Source: Macrococcoides caseolyticum (GTDB lineage: Bacteria; Bacillota; Bacilli; Staphylococcales; Staphylococcaceae). From it: a stretch of 33,025 nucleotides of DNA. The DNA lies in contig NZ_PPRM01000027.1 of NCBI RefSeq assembly GCF_002902665.1, forward strand, positions 1 through 33,025, written 5' to 3'. This document shows, piece by piece, positions 7,024 through 14,158 of this stretch (its first letter is position 1; every line of letters starts with the position of its first letter). The notes under the pieces were generated by a model that was given only the letters and a program-made list of their open reading frames with translations, ran no database searches and was not told the origin of the DNA. The position numbers were made by a program, and so were the translations under genes.

Positions 7024-7782
7024 ATGTTTGAAGTAAAGACTGAAATTAGAATTATTCCTGATGGTTATGAATCTACGAATGCTTATTTTCATAACCACGT
7101 ACTTAACAATTATTTAGAACTCGGTGTCAAACTGATTGGTAGATGGGTGAATGAAGATTATACTGTAATCACCGAAATATGGGGTTATATTGATGAGCAG
7201 CACTACCGTGAATTCTTTGAAATGCGCAAGAAAACAATACACTACAAAAACAGTCTTCCAGAAAAGCTTGCAAACGATAAGTGGATCATCTCTAAGAAGG
7301 AAATGATTATCCATCCGACAGGAGATTACAAACAAGATTTACATCTCGTATCAACCAATGTTTATGTAACAAATGATAAGAACGAAGTACTCCTTGTAAG
7401 AAGCTTACATCGTAGTGATACATTAGAATTACCAGGGGGACGTCTGGATAAGGATGAAGATGTAATCCAAGGAGCAATACGAGAAGTCAAAGAAGAAACG
7501 GGACTTGACGTAGAGCTTACAGCGTTGCTTTACACATCGCATAACAAAACGACAGGTGTAATCAATTTTACATTTCACGGGAGAGTGACAGGAGGCGTAC
7601 TAAAAGATGCACCAGAAGAGACCGTAGATGTCGCATTTTATCCTGTGACAGCAGCCAATATCGATCAGTATGTCACTCTTCCGTTTCAGAAGCAGCGTCT
7701 GCTGAAGGCTATGGACTTACGTCATCAGCAATTTGATCTATTTGAGAATAGACCATTTAAGGTTCTGACAGCCTTTCAATAA
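7024..7782 (+). CDS. Nudix hydrolase with an N-terminal NIPSNAP-like domain
   Basis: 252 residues in two parts. Residues about 1-95 look like a NIPSNAP/ferredoxin-like fold domain (GVKLIGRWVNED, then EIWGYIDEQHYREFF), a dimeric alpha/beta-barrel family. Residues about 108-240 form a Nudix hydrolase with a complete signature at about 139-160: G-x5-E-x7-REVKEETGL, the metal-binding site for hydrolysis of nucleoside diphosphate-linked compounds. The substrate is not predictable. ATG 7024 is chosen from the AGGAAG before it; the longer frame starting at 6979 has no ribosome site. The gene is monocistronic and ends at the start of a duplicated terminator. The Nudix assignment is secure, the NIPSNAP one is by pattern only. 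Confidence 0.88.
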   Translation: MFEVKTEIRIIPDGYESTNAYFHNHVLNNYLELGVKLIGRWVNEDYTVITEIWGYIDEQHYREFFEMRKKTIHYKNSLPEKLANDKWIISKKEMIIHPTGDYKQDLHLVSTNVYVTNDKNEVLLVRSLHRSDTLELPGGRLDKDEDVIQGAIREVKEETGLDVELTALLYTSHNKTTGVINFTFHGRVTGGVLKDAPEETVDVAFYPVTAANIDQYVTLPFQKQRLLKAMDLRHQQFDLFENRPFKVLTAFQ

Positions 7783-7786
7783 ATCA

Positions 7787-7827
7787 AAAAGACACCCGGA
7801 AACAAAAACCGTTTCCTAGTGTCTTTT
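7787..7827. terminator. Bidirectional terminator, copy 1
   Basis: AAAAGACAC-CC-GGAAAC pairs with GTTTCC-TA-GTGTCTTTT around a short A-rich loop. T-runs on both strands make it usable in either direction. Confidence 0.8.
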
Positions 7828-7904
7828 CATGATTTTATTCGTATCTGAGCGCTCGTGTCACGATTTTTTGACGGCGTTCCACGAGCAGACACTTCTAAAA
7901 ATCA

Positions 7905-7945
7905 AAAAGACACCCGGAAACAAAAACCATTTCCTAGTGTCTTTT
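7905..7945. terminator. Bidirectional terminator, copy 2
   Basis: Same stem-loop as copy 1 with one changed base in the loop-proximal arm (ATTTCC instead of GTTTCC). It lies just beyond the stop of the minus-strand acyltransferase gene. Confidence 0.8.
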
Positions 7946-7985
7946 CGTGATTTTATTCGTGTCTGAGCGCTCGTGTCACGACCTT

Positions 7986-9020
7986 TTATTCACTTGCGAA
8001 TGTTAAATGCGTGTCGATTTGTCCGGTTATCTCATAATGAGGTAACGGTTTGCCATCTAGCCAATCCTGCAAGCTAAGGGTCACGGGGGTTCCGTTGCTG
8101 CCGAGCGTGATGTCGCATGTCATATCTTTCGGATGATAACAGCTCGTATGAATCGTACCGCTCCAGCTAGAATAGAGGCTGCTGAAGATACCTTGGCTGG
8201 GATCGTTCATTAAGCGAAAGGCAGTGTGCGCATCAATGTGAGAAGTGAGCTGCTTCAAGTGTTTCATACGCATATGTGAGTCATCAAGCACCCGTCTATT
8301 CTCGTGGGTGAGTACTTCGAAATGATTTGTGCAGTAATGATGATTACGCACCGTTTTTTCTCTCGGTGTTGCTTCGACAATCTTAGTGATACCTGATTTA
8401 TCCAGCAATATGTAGCTGAAGCTGGAACGATGTGGAATTTCTTTCAAGAAGTCGACTGCTTCTTCGATGTCTTTACAGTATTCTAAAATCATACGTCCAA
8501 TCATATAGCACACAAAGCCGTCTCCAGGAGCCTTACGATGCATAAAGTTATAGCCCATTACAAGGCCATGCTCATTCATTCCATCCATACGGCCTGTAAT
8601 ACGTGAAACAGGTGCCATCGTTGCATAGCCGATATCACTCGGTTCATAGAACGTAAATCTACCATCATATGTTGAAGGATGATAATCATAGTTCCTTACC
8701 ATATAATCTTCTGTTGTAAACACGCTGCATCCACTTGGCTTCGCATACACTCTATAGTGACCGAAATTAAGCAGCACCTGTGTCATATCCATGTGGAGTC
8801 CATCCTGTAATCCGATGAGTTCCTCCCATATACCGGGTGCATATTTCATGAATGCATCCATTGATTCCTCGATATTAATATCGAATCGGGGACGACGAAG
8901 ACGCCACTCTCTCGCTCTGTTTTCCATCATGAGTGTCGTCTTCAGCCATTCAGCCTGATGCCGTCCGAAGTCATAATGGTTACCTCTAAACTCCGTGATC
9001 ATACTTTTAACTTGTTGCAT
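7986..9020 (-). CDS. C45-type autoproteolytic acyltransferase/hydrolase (NTN fold)
   Basis: 344-residue member of the N-terminal-nucleophile hydrolase superfamily related to acyl-CoA:isopenicillin N acyltransferase and choloylglycine hydrolase. The candidate nucleophile is Cys98 in PSGCSVF, followed by MVRNYDY, the strand that usually follows the nucleophile in this family; GRMDGMNEHGLVMGYNF is also characteristic. In C45 enzymes the peptide bond before the cysteine is cut to expose it. No signal peptide, so probably cytosolic; the natural substrate is unknown. GGGG lies six bases before ATG 9020. It is 16 bases downstream of the NTF2-like gene on the same strand, so the two are an operon. 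It ends at the duplicated terminator. Confidence 0.85.
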   Translation of the reverse strand: MQQVKSMITEFRGNHYDFGRHQAEWLKTTLMMENRAREWRLRRPRFDINIEESMDAFMKYAPGIWEELIGLQDGLHMDMTQVLLNFGHYRVYAKPSGCSVFTTEDYMVRNYDYHPSTYDGRFTFYEPSDIGYATMAPVSRITGRMDGMNEHGLVMGYNFMHRKAPGDGFVCYMIGRMILEYCKDIEEAVDFLKEIPHRSSFSYILLDKSGITKIVEATPREKTVRNHHYCTNHFEVLTHENRRVLDDSHMRMKHLKQLTSHIDAHTAFRLMNDPSQGIFSSLYSSWSGTIHTSCYHPKDMTCDITLGSNGTPVTLSLQDWLDGKPLPHYEITGQIDTHLTFASE

Positions 9021-9036
9021 GATTTCCCCAGCTTTC

Positions 9037-9411
9037 CTAATTGTTTGCTACATTATTTTCAATATATGCACGAATAAGTCTTCTCGCGTCACCATCATCA
9101 TCAAATGTTAATACACATAACCCGGCTTCTTCTGATGATTCGAAGTTACCACTGCTTATAGAAACTTTTATCACAACAATATTTTCAGAACCACGTTCCG
9201 TTTTATGCATTACGTCAAACTGCCAGTCCCAGTCGTTTTTTATAGCGACTTCAATTGATTGTTGTATTAAGGCAGTCAGTGTCTCATAATTCATTTCAAT
9301 TGTTGCACCATTTTCTTTAGTTAAGAAAACATGCACACGTTTAGATATAAGTTGTTTTATTTTATCGATGTCGTTATGCTGCCAAGCAGCAAGTAAATGT
9401 ACATGAGCCAT
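9037..9411 (-). CDS. Hypothetical protein, possible NTF2/SnoaL-like fold
   Basis: 124 residues, cytosolic. The layout of an N-terminal helix pair (HLLAAWQHNDIDKIKQLIS), then a block of strands with VVIKVSIS and a final strand GLCVLTFDDDG, followed by a helix (RRLIRAYIE), resembles the NTF2/SnoaL cone fold, a shape used for both enzymes and binding proteins. No catalytic residues can be assigned. ATG 9411 is preferred to ATG 9420 because AAAGGA lies eight bases before the former and abuts the latter. It is the first gene of a probable operon with the C45-type acyltransferase. Confidence 0.75.
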   Translation of the reverse strand: MAHVHLLAAWQHNDIDKIKQLISKRVHVFLTKENGATIEMNYETLTALIQQSIEVAIKNDWDWQFDVMHKTERGSENIVVIKVSISSGNFESSEEAGLCVLTFDDDGDARRLIRAYIENNVANN

Positions 9412-9547
9412 CCTGTTCATCCTTTAAATGTATTTGCTTTATTATATATATAATCGTTTTAATTTGAAATAGTTAATGTCAAATATTTTTATGATGAAAT
9501 TATTTATGATAAACTAATGGCAAAAGTAAACTTAGGAGTGAATACGG

Positions 9548-9718
9548 ATGGAATTGATCAAAGGATTATTTAAAGCAGTATTTATCTTGGTCTTAGTATT
9601 AAGCGTTATTTTGACAGCAGGTGCTGCATTATTCTTCATCAGCTTTAAGAAAGACTTCGAAGATATCGAACGTCGTACGAAAGAAATCGTTTCACAAATT
9701 GAATCCGAACACGCGTAG
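9548..9718 (+). CDS. Small single-pass membrane protein, 56 residues
   Basis: A small gene easily missed by length filters: MELIKGLFKA, then one hydrophobic helix (about residues 9-32), then a basic/acidic cytoplasmic-type tail (KKDFEDIERRTKEIVSQIE) likely to form a short coiled coil. AGGAGTG lies before the ATG, and TATGAT at 9505-9510 could be the -10. It is followed at once by its own terminator. Codon usage is ordinary. The function is unknown; the combination of one helix and a coiled tail suits a small membrane subunit or regulator, but nothing more can be said. Confidence 0.75.
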   Translation: MELIKGLFKAVFILVLVLSVILTAGAALFFISFKKDFEDIERRTKEIVSQIESEHA

Positions 9719-9746
9719 AACTCAATTTATTGAGTTCTTTTCTTTT
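9718..9746 (+). terminator. Terminator after the 56-residue membrane peptide
   Basis: GAACTCAA and TTGAGTTC flank a four-base loop, then TTTTCTTTTTG. It begins at the last base of the peptide's stop codon and lies before the ribosome site of the next gene. Confidence 0.75.
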
Positions 9747-9774
9747 TGACTAAATTAATAGACGAGGTGTTTAT

Positions 9775-10317
9775 TTGAATACCGTTCAGCATGTTTTAGA
9801 CATTGATCCGAGATTAGAATCAGAGATGCTTACATTGATTGCTTTGATGAAACAGAATAAACCTGCTATCCATGATATTGTAATCGGGTGTAGCAGGCAT
9901 GACGCTCATATTCATGAAGCATATCAGTTTAAAACATTGTGGGAGGCATATGGCGGACCATTTGGTGATGGAGGACAAGTGCTCGCTGTTGTGGACTGGA
10001 ATGAACGCGCTAAGTCATTTAATAAATACATAAGAAGGATAAATAGACATCATCCTGATGCCTTTGTAGCACTTGGTGCGACAGAAGGCTTTGAACAGGT
10101 GATGCGCAGATTACATCGTCTGACGGATATAAAAGCGCACCGCACATACGTCATGTCGACACTTGCTTCTCAAAGCATGATTAGTAGTGGTGGTATGTTT
10201 ATATTTGAAGGGATGCGTGGCATAACACCTTTTGGTCATGACTTTGTTGTAGAAGGTGGCATACTGCAGGTAAATGGTCACAGTCGTGCCGAGGTTCAAA
10301 TTAATCGGCTGATATAA
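9775..10317 (+). CDS. Hypothetical protein, 180 residues, TTG start
   Basis: I do not recognise this family. The protein is soluble, alpha/beta in pattern, with strands IVIGCSRHD, QVLAVVDW and FVALGAT followed by helices, suggesting a small Rossmann-like fold. His and Asp residues cluster in CSRHDAHIHEAYQF. TTG 9775 is used because GAGGTG lies five bases before it, the same arrangement as in other genes here. A terminator separates it from the upstream membrane peptide. Its last 22 bases overlap the end of the convergent LPXTG gene, with no terminator between them. Confidence 0.7.
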   Translation: MNTVQHVLDIDPRLESEMLTLIALMKQNKPAIHDIVIGCSRHDAHIHEAYQFKTLWEAYGGPFGDGGQVLAVVDWNERAKSFNKYIRRINRHHPDAFVALGATEGFEQVMRRLHRLTDIKAHRTYVMSTLASQSMISSGGMFIFEGMRGITPFGHDFVVEGGILQVNGHSRAEVQINRLI

Positions 10318-11327
10318 AGCATGCAGCCGCCATACACGGTAAATAATACAGATAATAATAGTGGATTAGTATATGCATCTCCTGTATCGGGCAGCGTTTT
10401 ATCTACTGCCTGTTTTGCTGTGTATTGGTCATCAGGGTCTTTAAAGTTCATAGAGGTTGTTTCTTCAGTTGTTACTTCTTTCGTCCCTCGTTCTTTTTGA
10501 ATGGGTGATTCATATTGTTCTGCAGCATTATAGGAGGAACTTTCATCATCTTCTACAGGTGACACCGGAATCTGTGGCATTACTTCCTTATACGCTTTAT
10601 TGTTGTTTTCTTTCGAGATGACTGGGCGTTTCGTATACGTATATTTCTTTTGAGTCTGCTGCTCTTCGTTTGATTGTTCCTCATCTGCTTCATCGTTCAG
10701 CTTAATATTGAGCTTGTGTTTCTCAGGTGCGTTTTGTGGTATTACACGTGCTGCTCTTACTTTCGGGGGCGGGTCGTCTGTCTGCACTGTAATACGACGT
10801 GTTTCCCCTTGCTTGATACGAATGGGTTCTACTGCTTCGTCAGTAGTCGCCGTATATACCGTATCACGCTTTAAGTTATCGAAATGAGCGGCACCGTCTT
10901 TTGCTTCGCTTGTCGCGATACGTTTATGTCCTTCGTTAAGATATACATGGACAGCTTCAGGTGGAGTGAATGCAGGTGTAAATACTTTGACGGTTGTATC
11001 GTTATTTGACGGTGGTTCAGTCTCTTCATCATGAGGACGAGAGACTTCTTCAAGGATATCATCTACCGGCTCCTCCACATGAATAATATGTTTATGACCT
11101 ACTTTAATAGGGATAATCTGCCCGTCCACTTCAATTTCATTGACGGTATTATTGAAAATATAATAACCATCGTCGTCTGTTTCGTAGTAGAGGTTATCAT
11201 TTACTGTAAAGTGATATTTCAGTGGCTGGGCATGCTCATTTTCAAAGTACAGGATTGTAGGGGGTAACTCGCTAGCATATAGCGGCGATGGAAACAGCAG
11301 CAATAACAGTATTATAATTGTTCGCAT
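10296..11327 (-). CDS. LPXTG cell-wall-anchored surface protein
   Basis: 343 residues with the full layout of a sortase substrate: an N-terminal signal peptide (about 1-18, LLLLLFPSPLYAS), an extracellular part, LPDTG at 312-316, a hydrophobic segment (about 322-338) and a short tail. Residues about 20-85 and 118-180 look like two small beta-sandwich modules (for instance YYETDDDGYYIFNN and VHVYLNEGHKRIATSEAKDG) of the Cna-B/transthyretin-like kind; 185-310 is a low-complexity stalk rich in Glu, Lys, Thr, Ser and Asn. The tail after the helix has only one Arg, weaker than the usual KR cluster. No YSIRK motif. AAAGGAG precedes ATG 11327. The ligand is unknown. The gene overlaps the end of the convergent hypothetical gene by 22 bases. 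Confidence 0.88.
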   Translation of the reverse strand: MRTIIILLLLLFPSPLYASELPPTILYFENEHAQPLKYHFTVNDNLYYETDDDGYYIFNNTVNEIEVDGQIIPIKVGHKHIIHVEEPVDDILEEVSRPHDEETEPPSNNDTTVKVFTPAFTPPEAVHVYLNEGHKRIATSEAKDGAAHFDNLKRDTVYTATTDEAVEPIRIKQGETRRITVQTDDPPPKVRAARVIPQNAPEKHKLNIKLNDEADEEQSNEEQQTQKKYTYTKRPVISKENNNKAYKEVMPQIPVSPVEDDESSSYNAAEQYESPIQKERGTKEVTTEETTSMNFKDPDDQYTAKQAVDKTLPDTGDAYTNPLLLSVLFTVYGGCMLYISRLI

Positions 11328-11505
11328 TATAGGCTCCTTTAGTTGATTTGCTTATATTATGCCATGTGCTTCGCGTTTGTTGCGGTGAATTACCGATTCT
11401 TATCATTCATTTAGCTTCAGTTCACAATCCTTGTTTGAACTTTAATAAATTGTAATAAATCCGTTACTTTATTAATATTATTATGCAAATTTTGGATATT
11501 AATTA

Positions 11506-11918
11506 TTAAATGCTTTCTGTAATAATCTCAAGGTTTACAATATCTAAAAATGAGACGAAGTACATGTAACCTTCGTTTACCGTCGTGCCGATAATAATGG
11601 CAGCCCACTGATCAATCTTTTCGATATACATCTTTGTATGCTGAATTGTGCCGTCGATGTAATAATCAATATAAACTGGCTGCTGCTTACTGAGTGCGCT
11701 ATGCAGCACCTCATTAATTTCCTGTAAGCGGCTTCTGATAGCTCTGGGCGTTCAATCTTCGTTTGTGCATCAATCTGGCGTTTAACATCCAGAAATTGTT
11801 CTGGCATCGTCGCAAAGGGTGCCCACTTAATCATGCCACGTCCTTTCGGAATATTTCTGTTCAATTGTGCAGGGTCGATTTTACGGTAATCTGTTTCACC
11901 ATAGATTGGATGTATCAT
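11506..11918 (-). pseudogene. YolD-like gene broken by a frameshift, SOS-controlled
   Basis: Two overlapping frames together give one YolD-like protein. The first covers MIHPIYGETDYRKIDPAQ through RGMIKWAPFATMPEQF (the family's conserved GRGMIKWxPF block) to RPELSE; the second continues SRLQEINEVLHSALSKQQ to the end, including a strand IDYYIDGTI. The shift lies near 11731-11735, and restoring one A (GAAGC to GAAAGC) would join the frames. YolD-like proteins often accompany Y-family UmuC/UvrX-type polymerases, but none is in this window. ATG 11918 is the likely start, with the TTG at 11936 as the alternative. A LexA box sits in the promoter. A sequencing error would turn this back into a normal gene of about 137 codons. 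Confidence 0.8.
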
Positions 11919-11947
11919 TTTTATCACTACTTTCAAACTTTTCTTCT

Positions 11948-11976
11948 ATTATACGAACGTACGTTCTATTTTTCAA
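11948..11976 (-). promoter_or_regulatory. SigA promoter of the yolD-like gene
   Basis: On the minus strand TTGAAA (11976-11971) and a perfect TATAAT (11953-11948) are separated by exactly 17 bases, and those 17 bases contain the complete LexA box. It is about 30 bases from ATG 11918 and directly follows the terminator of the spe operon. Confidence 0.85.
11954..11967. promoter_or_regulatory. LexA (SOS) operator
   Basis: CGAACGTACGTTCT is a near-perfect palindrome and fits the Bacillus/Staphylococcus LexA consensus CGAAC-N4-GTTCG with one change in the last base. It fills the spacer of the yolD-like promoter, where bound LexA would block RNA polymerase. DNA-damage induction of this gene is inferred. 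Confidence 0.85.
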
Positions 11977-11977
11977 T

Positions 11978-12013
11978 AAAAAAATAATCTGAAGGAATGA
12001 AACTTCAGATTAT
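11978..12013 (-). terminator. Intrinsic terminator of the spe operon
   Basis: On the minus strand ATAATCTGAAG and CTTCAGATTAT (11 base pairs, eight-base loop) are followed by a run of seven T. It lies just beyond the speB stop at 12022. Confidence 0.9.
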
Positions 12014-12021
12014 AAAATATG

Positions 12022-12873
12022 TTACTTCGTAATCGCAAGCATCAGTTCACGCGCAACTTTCGCTGCAACTGCATTAGAAACACCACTATGGTCGTATGGT
12101 GGTGACAATTCTACGATATCTGCTGCAACAACGTTCAGTTGTTCGAATACTTTAAATGCGGGTTCAAGTTCTCTATAAGTTAATCCGCCGGGTTCAGGTG
12201 TTCCTGTACCAGGGAAGATAGATGGATCTAAGCAATCCAGGTCGATTGTGACATATACAGGCGTATTACCGATAATACCAGGTAAGTCCTTTAATGTATC
12301 GATTGAGAATTTCTCAAGTACCGTATGTGTGTCGCTCCAGTCAAACTCTTCTTTCGTACCTGAACGAATACCGTATTGATAGATTCTGTTATCACCAATA
12401 AGGTCATGTATACGGCGTACGACTGTTGCGTGAGATAATGGTTCCCCCATATAGTCATCACGTAAGTCCGTATGTGCATCAAGCTGCACAAGCATCGCGT
12501 CCGGATACTTTTCTAGGACGGCACGCATAGGGCCGAGCGTCACTAAATGTTCGCCACCGATCATAAACGGCAGCTTGCTTGCATTTAAGATTGTACGCGC
12601 AGTCTCTTCAAGTTCTTCTAATACCTTTACTTTGTTACCGATTGTAATATCGACATCGCCTGAATCCATGATGCGCACATCTTCTAAGTCTTTGTTTAAG
12701 AATGGGCTGTATGTTTCAAGGCCGTATGATTCTGAACGAATTGCATCGGCTGCAAAGCGTGTGCCAGGGCGGTTTGAAACCGTACCGTCAAATGGCGCGC
12801 CATATATTACTGTTGTCGCTTCATCGAATGAAGCTTCGCAGCTCATATATACATGTTTATTCGGTTGCATCAT
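12022..12873 (-). CDS. speB: Agmatinase
   Basis: Ureohydrolase-family agmatinase of 283 residues that hydrolyses agmatine to putrescine and urea with two Mn ions. The three metal-binding blocks are present: GGEH (about 106-109), DAHTD (132-136) and DLDCLDP (211-217), plus GTGTPEPGG. The start at 12873 follows AAGGAG by seven bases (an ATG-ATG pair, so 12870 is also possible); a longer frame to 12912 has no ribosome site. It overlaps the end of speE by 17 bases, implying translational coupling, and is the last gene of the polyamine operon. Agmatinase rather than arginase is favoured by the operon and overall similarity to bacillar SpeB. Confidence 0.94.
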   Translation of the reverse strand: MMQPNKHVYMSCEASFDEATTVIYGAPFDGTVSNRPGTRFAADAIRSESYGLETYSPFLNKDLEDVRIMDSGDVDITIGNKVKVLEELEETARTILNASKLPFMIGGEHLVTLGPMRAVLEKYPDAMLVQLDAHTDLRDDYMGEPLSHATVVRRIHDLIGDNRIYQYGIRSGTKEEFDWSDTHTVLEKFSIDTLKDLPGIIGNTPVYVTIDLDCLDPSIFPGTGTPEPGGLTYRELEPAFKVFEQLNVVAADIVELSPPYDHSGVSNAVAAKVARELMLAITK

Positions 12874-13717
12874 CGAGCATCTCCTTAACGAATGTTGGAA
12901 GGGCGAATGCACCTGTATGAATATCAGTGTTATAATATTTTGTTTTTAAGCCAAGTTTGTTCCATGCATCTAAGTCAGCATCTTTTAATGGATCGAACTT
13001 TTTAGATGCAAATCCGAATAACCAGTGACCTGATGGGTAAGTTGGCATATGGAACTGGTACACACGTGTAATCGGGAATAAGCCTTTAATTTTAGAATGT
13101 GCACGCTTCATTTCATGTGCGTAGCTTGGATAATAAGGTGATTCATGCTGATTGATTAATATACCGTCATCTGTTAACACTCGGAAACAGTTGTTATAGA
13201 AGTCATGTGAGAATAAACCTTCACCAGGACCGATAGGATCAGTAGAATCTACTAAAATTAAATCGTAGTAACCATCTTCTTTATTCTTAACATATGCTAA
13301 ACCGTCTTCGAATAATAAAGTGACACGTGGATCTGAGAGTTTTCCTGCTGTAATCGGAAGATATTCTTGAGATAAACGCACAACGCGCTCATCAATTTCT
13401 ACCATGTCGATTTGTTCGAGGGAGGCATAACGTGTCAGTTCTCGTACTGTACCCCCATCACCGCCACCGATAACGAGTACTTTCTTAATATTAGGGTTTG
13501 TTGCCATTGCAACGTGTGTAATCATATCGTGATATACGAATTCATCTTTTTCGTTTACCATCATTAAACCATCTAACGTAAAGAACGTACCAAATTCTTC
13601 AGACTTGAAGAAATCAATTTGCTGGAATGGTGTTTTTTCGGTTAATAGATGTTCTGTTGTTTTAATAGAAAATTTTACGTTATCCGTGTGATTCTCTGTA
13701 TACCATAAATCTAACAT
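12857..13717 (-). CDS. speE: Spermidine synthase
   Basis: Polyamine aminopropyltransferase, 286 residues: transfers the aminopropyl group of decarboxylated S-adenosylmethionine to putrescine to make spermidine. The nucleotide-binding loop GGGDGG is at about 84-89, YHDMITH precedes it, and the catalytic/substrate loop is VDSTDPIGPGEGLFS. Start ATG 13717 lies eight bases after AAGGAGG; the TTG two codons earlier is too close. Thirteen bases separate it from speD, and its 3' end overlaps speB. Cytosolic. Confidence 0.95.
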   Translation of the reverse strand: MLDLWYTENHTDNVKFSIKTTEHLLTEKTPFQQIDFFKSEEFGTFFTLDGLMMVNEKDEFVYHDMITHVAMATNPNIKKVLVIGGGDGGTVRELTRYASLEQIDMVEIDERVVRLSQEYLPITAGKLSDPRVTLLFEDGLAYVKNKEDGYYDLILVDSTDPIGPGEGLFSHDFYNNCFRVLTDDGILINQHESPYYPSYAHEMKRAHSKIKGLFPITRVYQFHMPTYPSGHWLFGFASKKFDPLKDADLDAWNKLGLKTKYYNTDIHTGAFALPTFVKEMLDDATE

Positions 13718-13730
13718 GTACAATTCCTCC

Positions 13731-14156
13731 TTATTTAGCTGCTACTTCCACAGGTTTGAATGATTCTACGACGATTTCACCATTAGAATATTTGTGAATC
13801 TTATCAGCCATACCACGACCGATTTCATATGAATCTGAAAGTTCAGCTTTCAATGCTTTTTGGAGATAATCTTCAGCACGCCAAGGGTCAACTGTATCTC
13901 CACAAGTAAATACATCAACTGATGCATAGCCATATTCAGGCCATGTATGAATTGTTAAATGTGACTCTGAGATGATAACAGCACCACTTACACCGTACGG
14001 ATTGAATGTATGGAAACAGCTCTCAACGATTGTTGCACCACTTACGCGGGCAGCTTCATTCATGATTGCTTCTACTTTATCATGGTCTTTTAAAATATCT
14101 TTGTCACAGTTATAGTATTCGATTAAAACGTGTCTTCCAAGTGTCGTTAACTTCAT
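13731..14156 (-). CDS. speD: S-adenosylmethionine decarboxylase proenzyme
   Basis: Class 1B AdoMet decarboxylase proenzyme of 141 residues. It cleaves itself between Glu64 and Ser65 in SESHLTIHTWPEYG, turning the serine into the pyruvoyl cofactor; His70 and Cys85 (VFTCGD) are the processing and catalytic residues at the same spacing as in the Thermotoga enzyme. It makes the aminopropyl donor for speE. The ribosome site GGGAGAT lies inside the end of speA, and the two genes are two bases apart. The length is a little greater than bacillar SpeH (about 126) because of a C-terminal extension. Confidence 0.95.
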   Translation of the reverse strand: MKLTTLGRHVLIEYYNCDKDILKDHDKVEAIMNEAARVSGATIVESCFHTFNPYGVSGAVIISESHLTIHTWPEYGYASVDVFTCGDTVDPWRAEDYLQKALKAELSDSYEIGRGMADKIHKYSNGEIVVESFKPVEVAAK

Positions 14157-14158
14157 TA

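Larger units (their letters stand above)
7782..7981. repeat. 82-bp direct repeat, two copies, each containing a terminator
   Basis: Copy 1 (7782-7863) and copy 2 (7900-7981) differ at only three positions and are offset by 118 bases; the 36-base spacer ends with CACGAGCAGACAC, complementary (with a gap) to GTGTCTGAGCGCTCGTG inside each copy. Each copy holds a full stem-loop (AAAAGACAC...GGAAAC / GTTTCC...GTGTCTTTT; one base of the GTTTCC arm is changed in copy 2). The whole block fills the gap between the convergent Nudix and acyltransferase genes. Confidence 0.85.

Noticed and set aside
7850-7886. Separate hairpin GCTCGTG/CACGAGC as its own regulatory element
   Set aside because: It is explained as part of the duplicated block and its spacer; no independent evidence of function.
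12575-12949. Plus-strand frames of 124 and 72 residues opposite speB
   Set aside because: They are antisense shadows of a well-supported agmatinase gene, with no ribosome sites.
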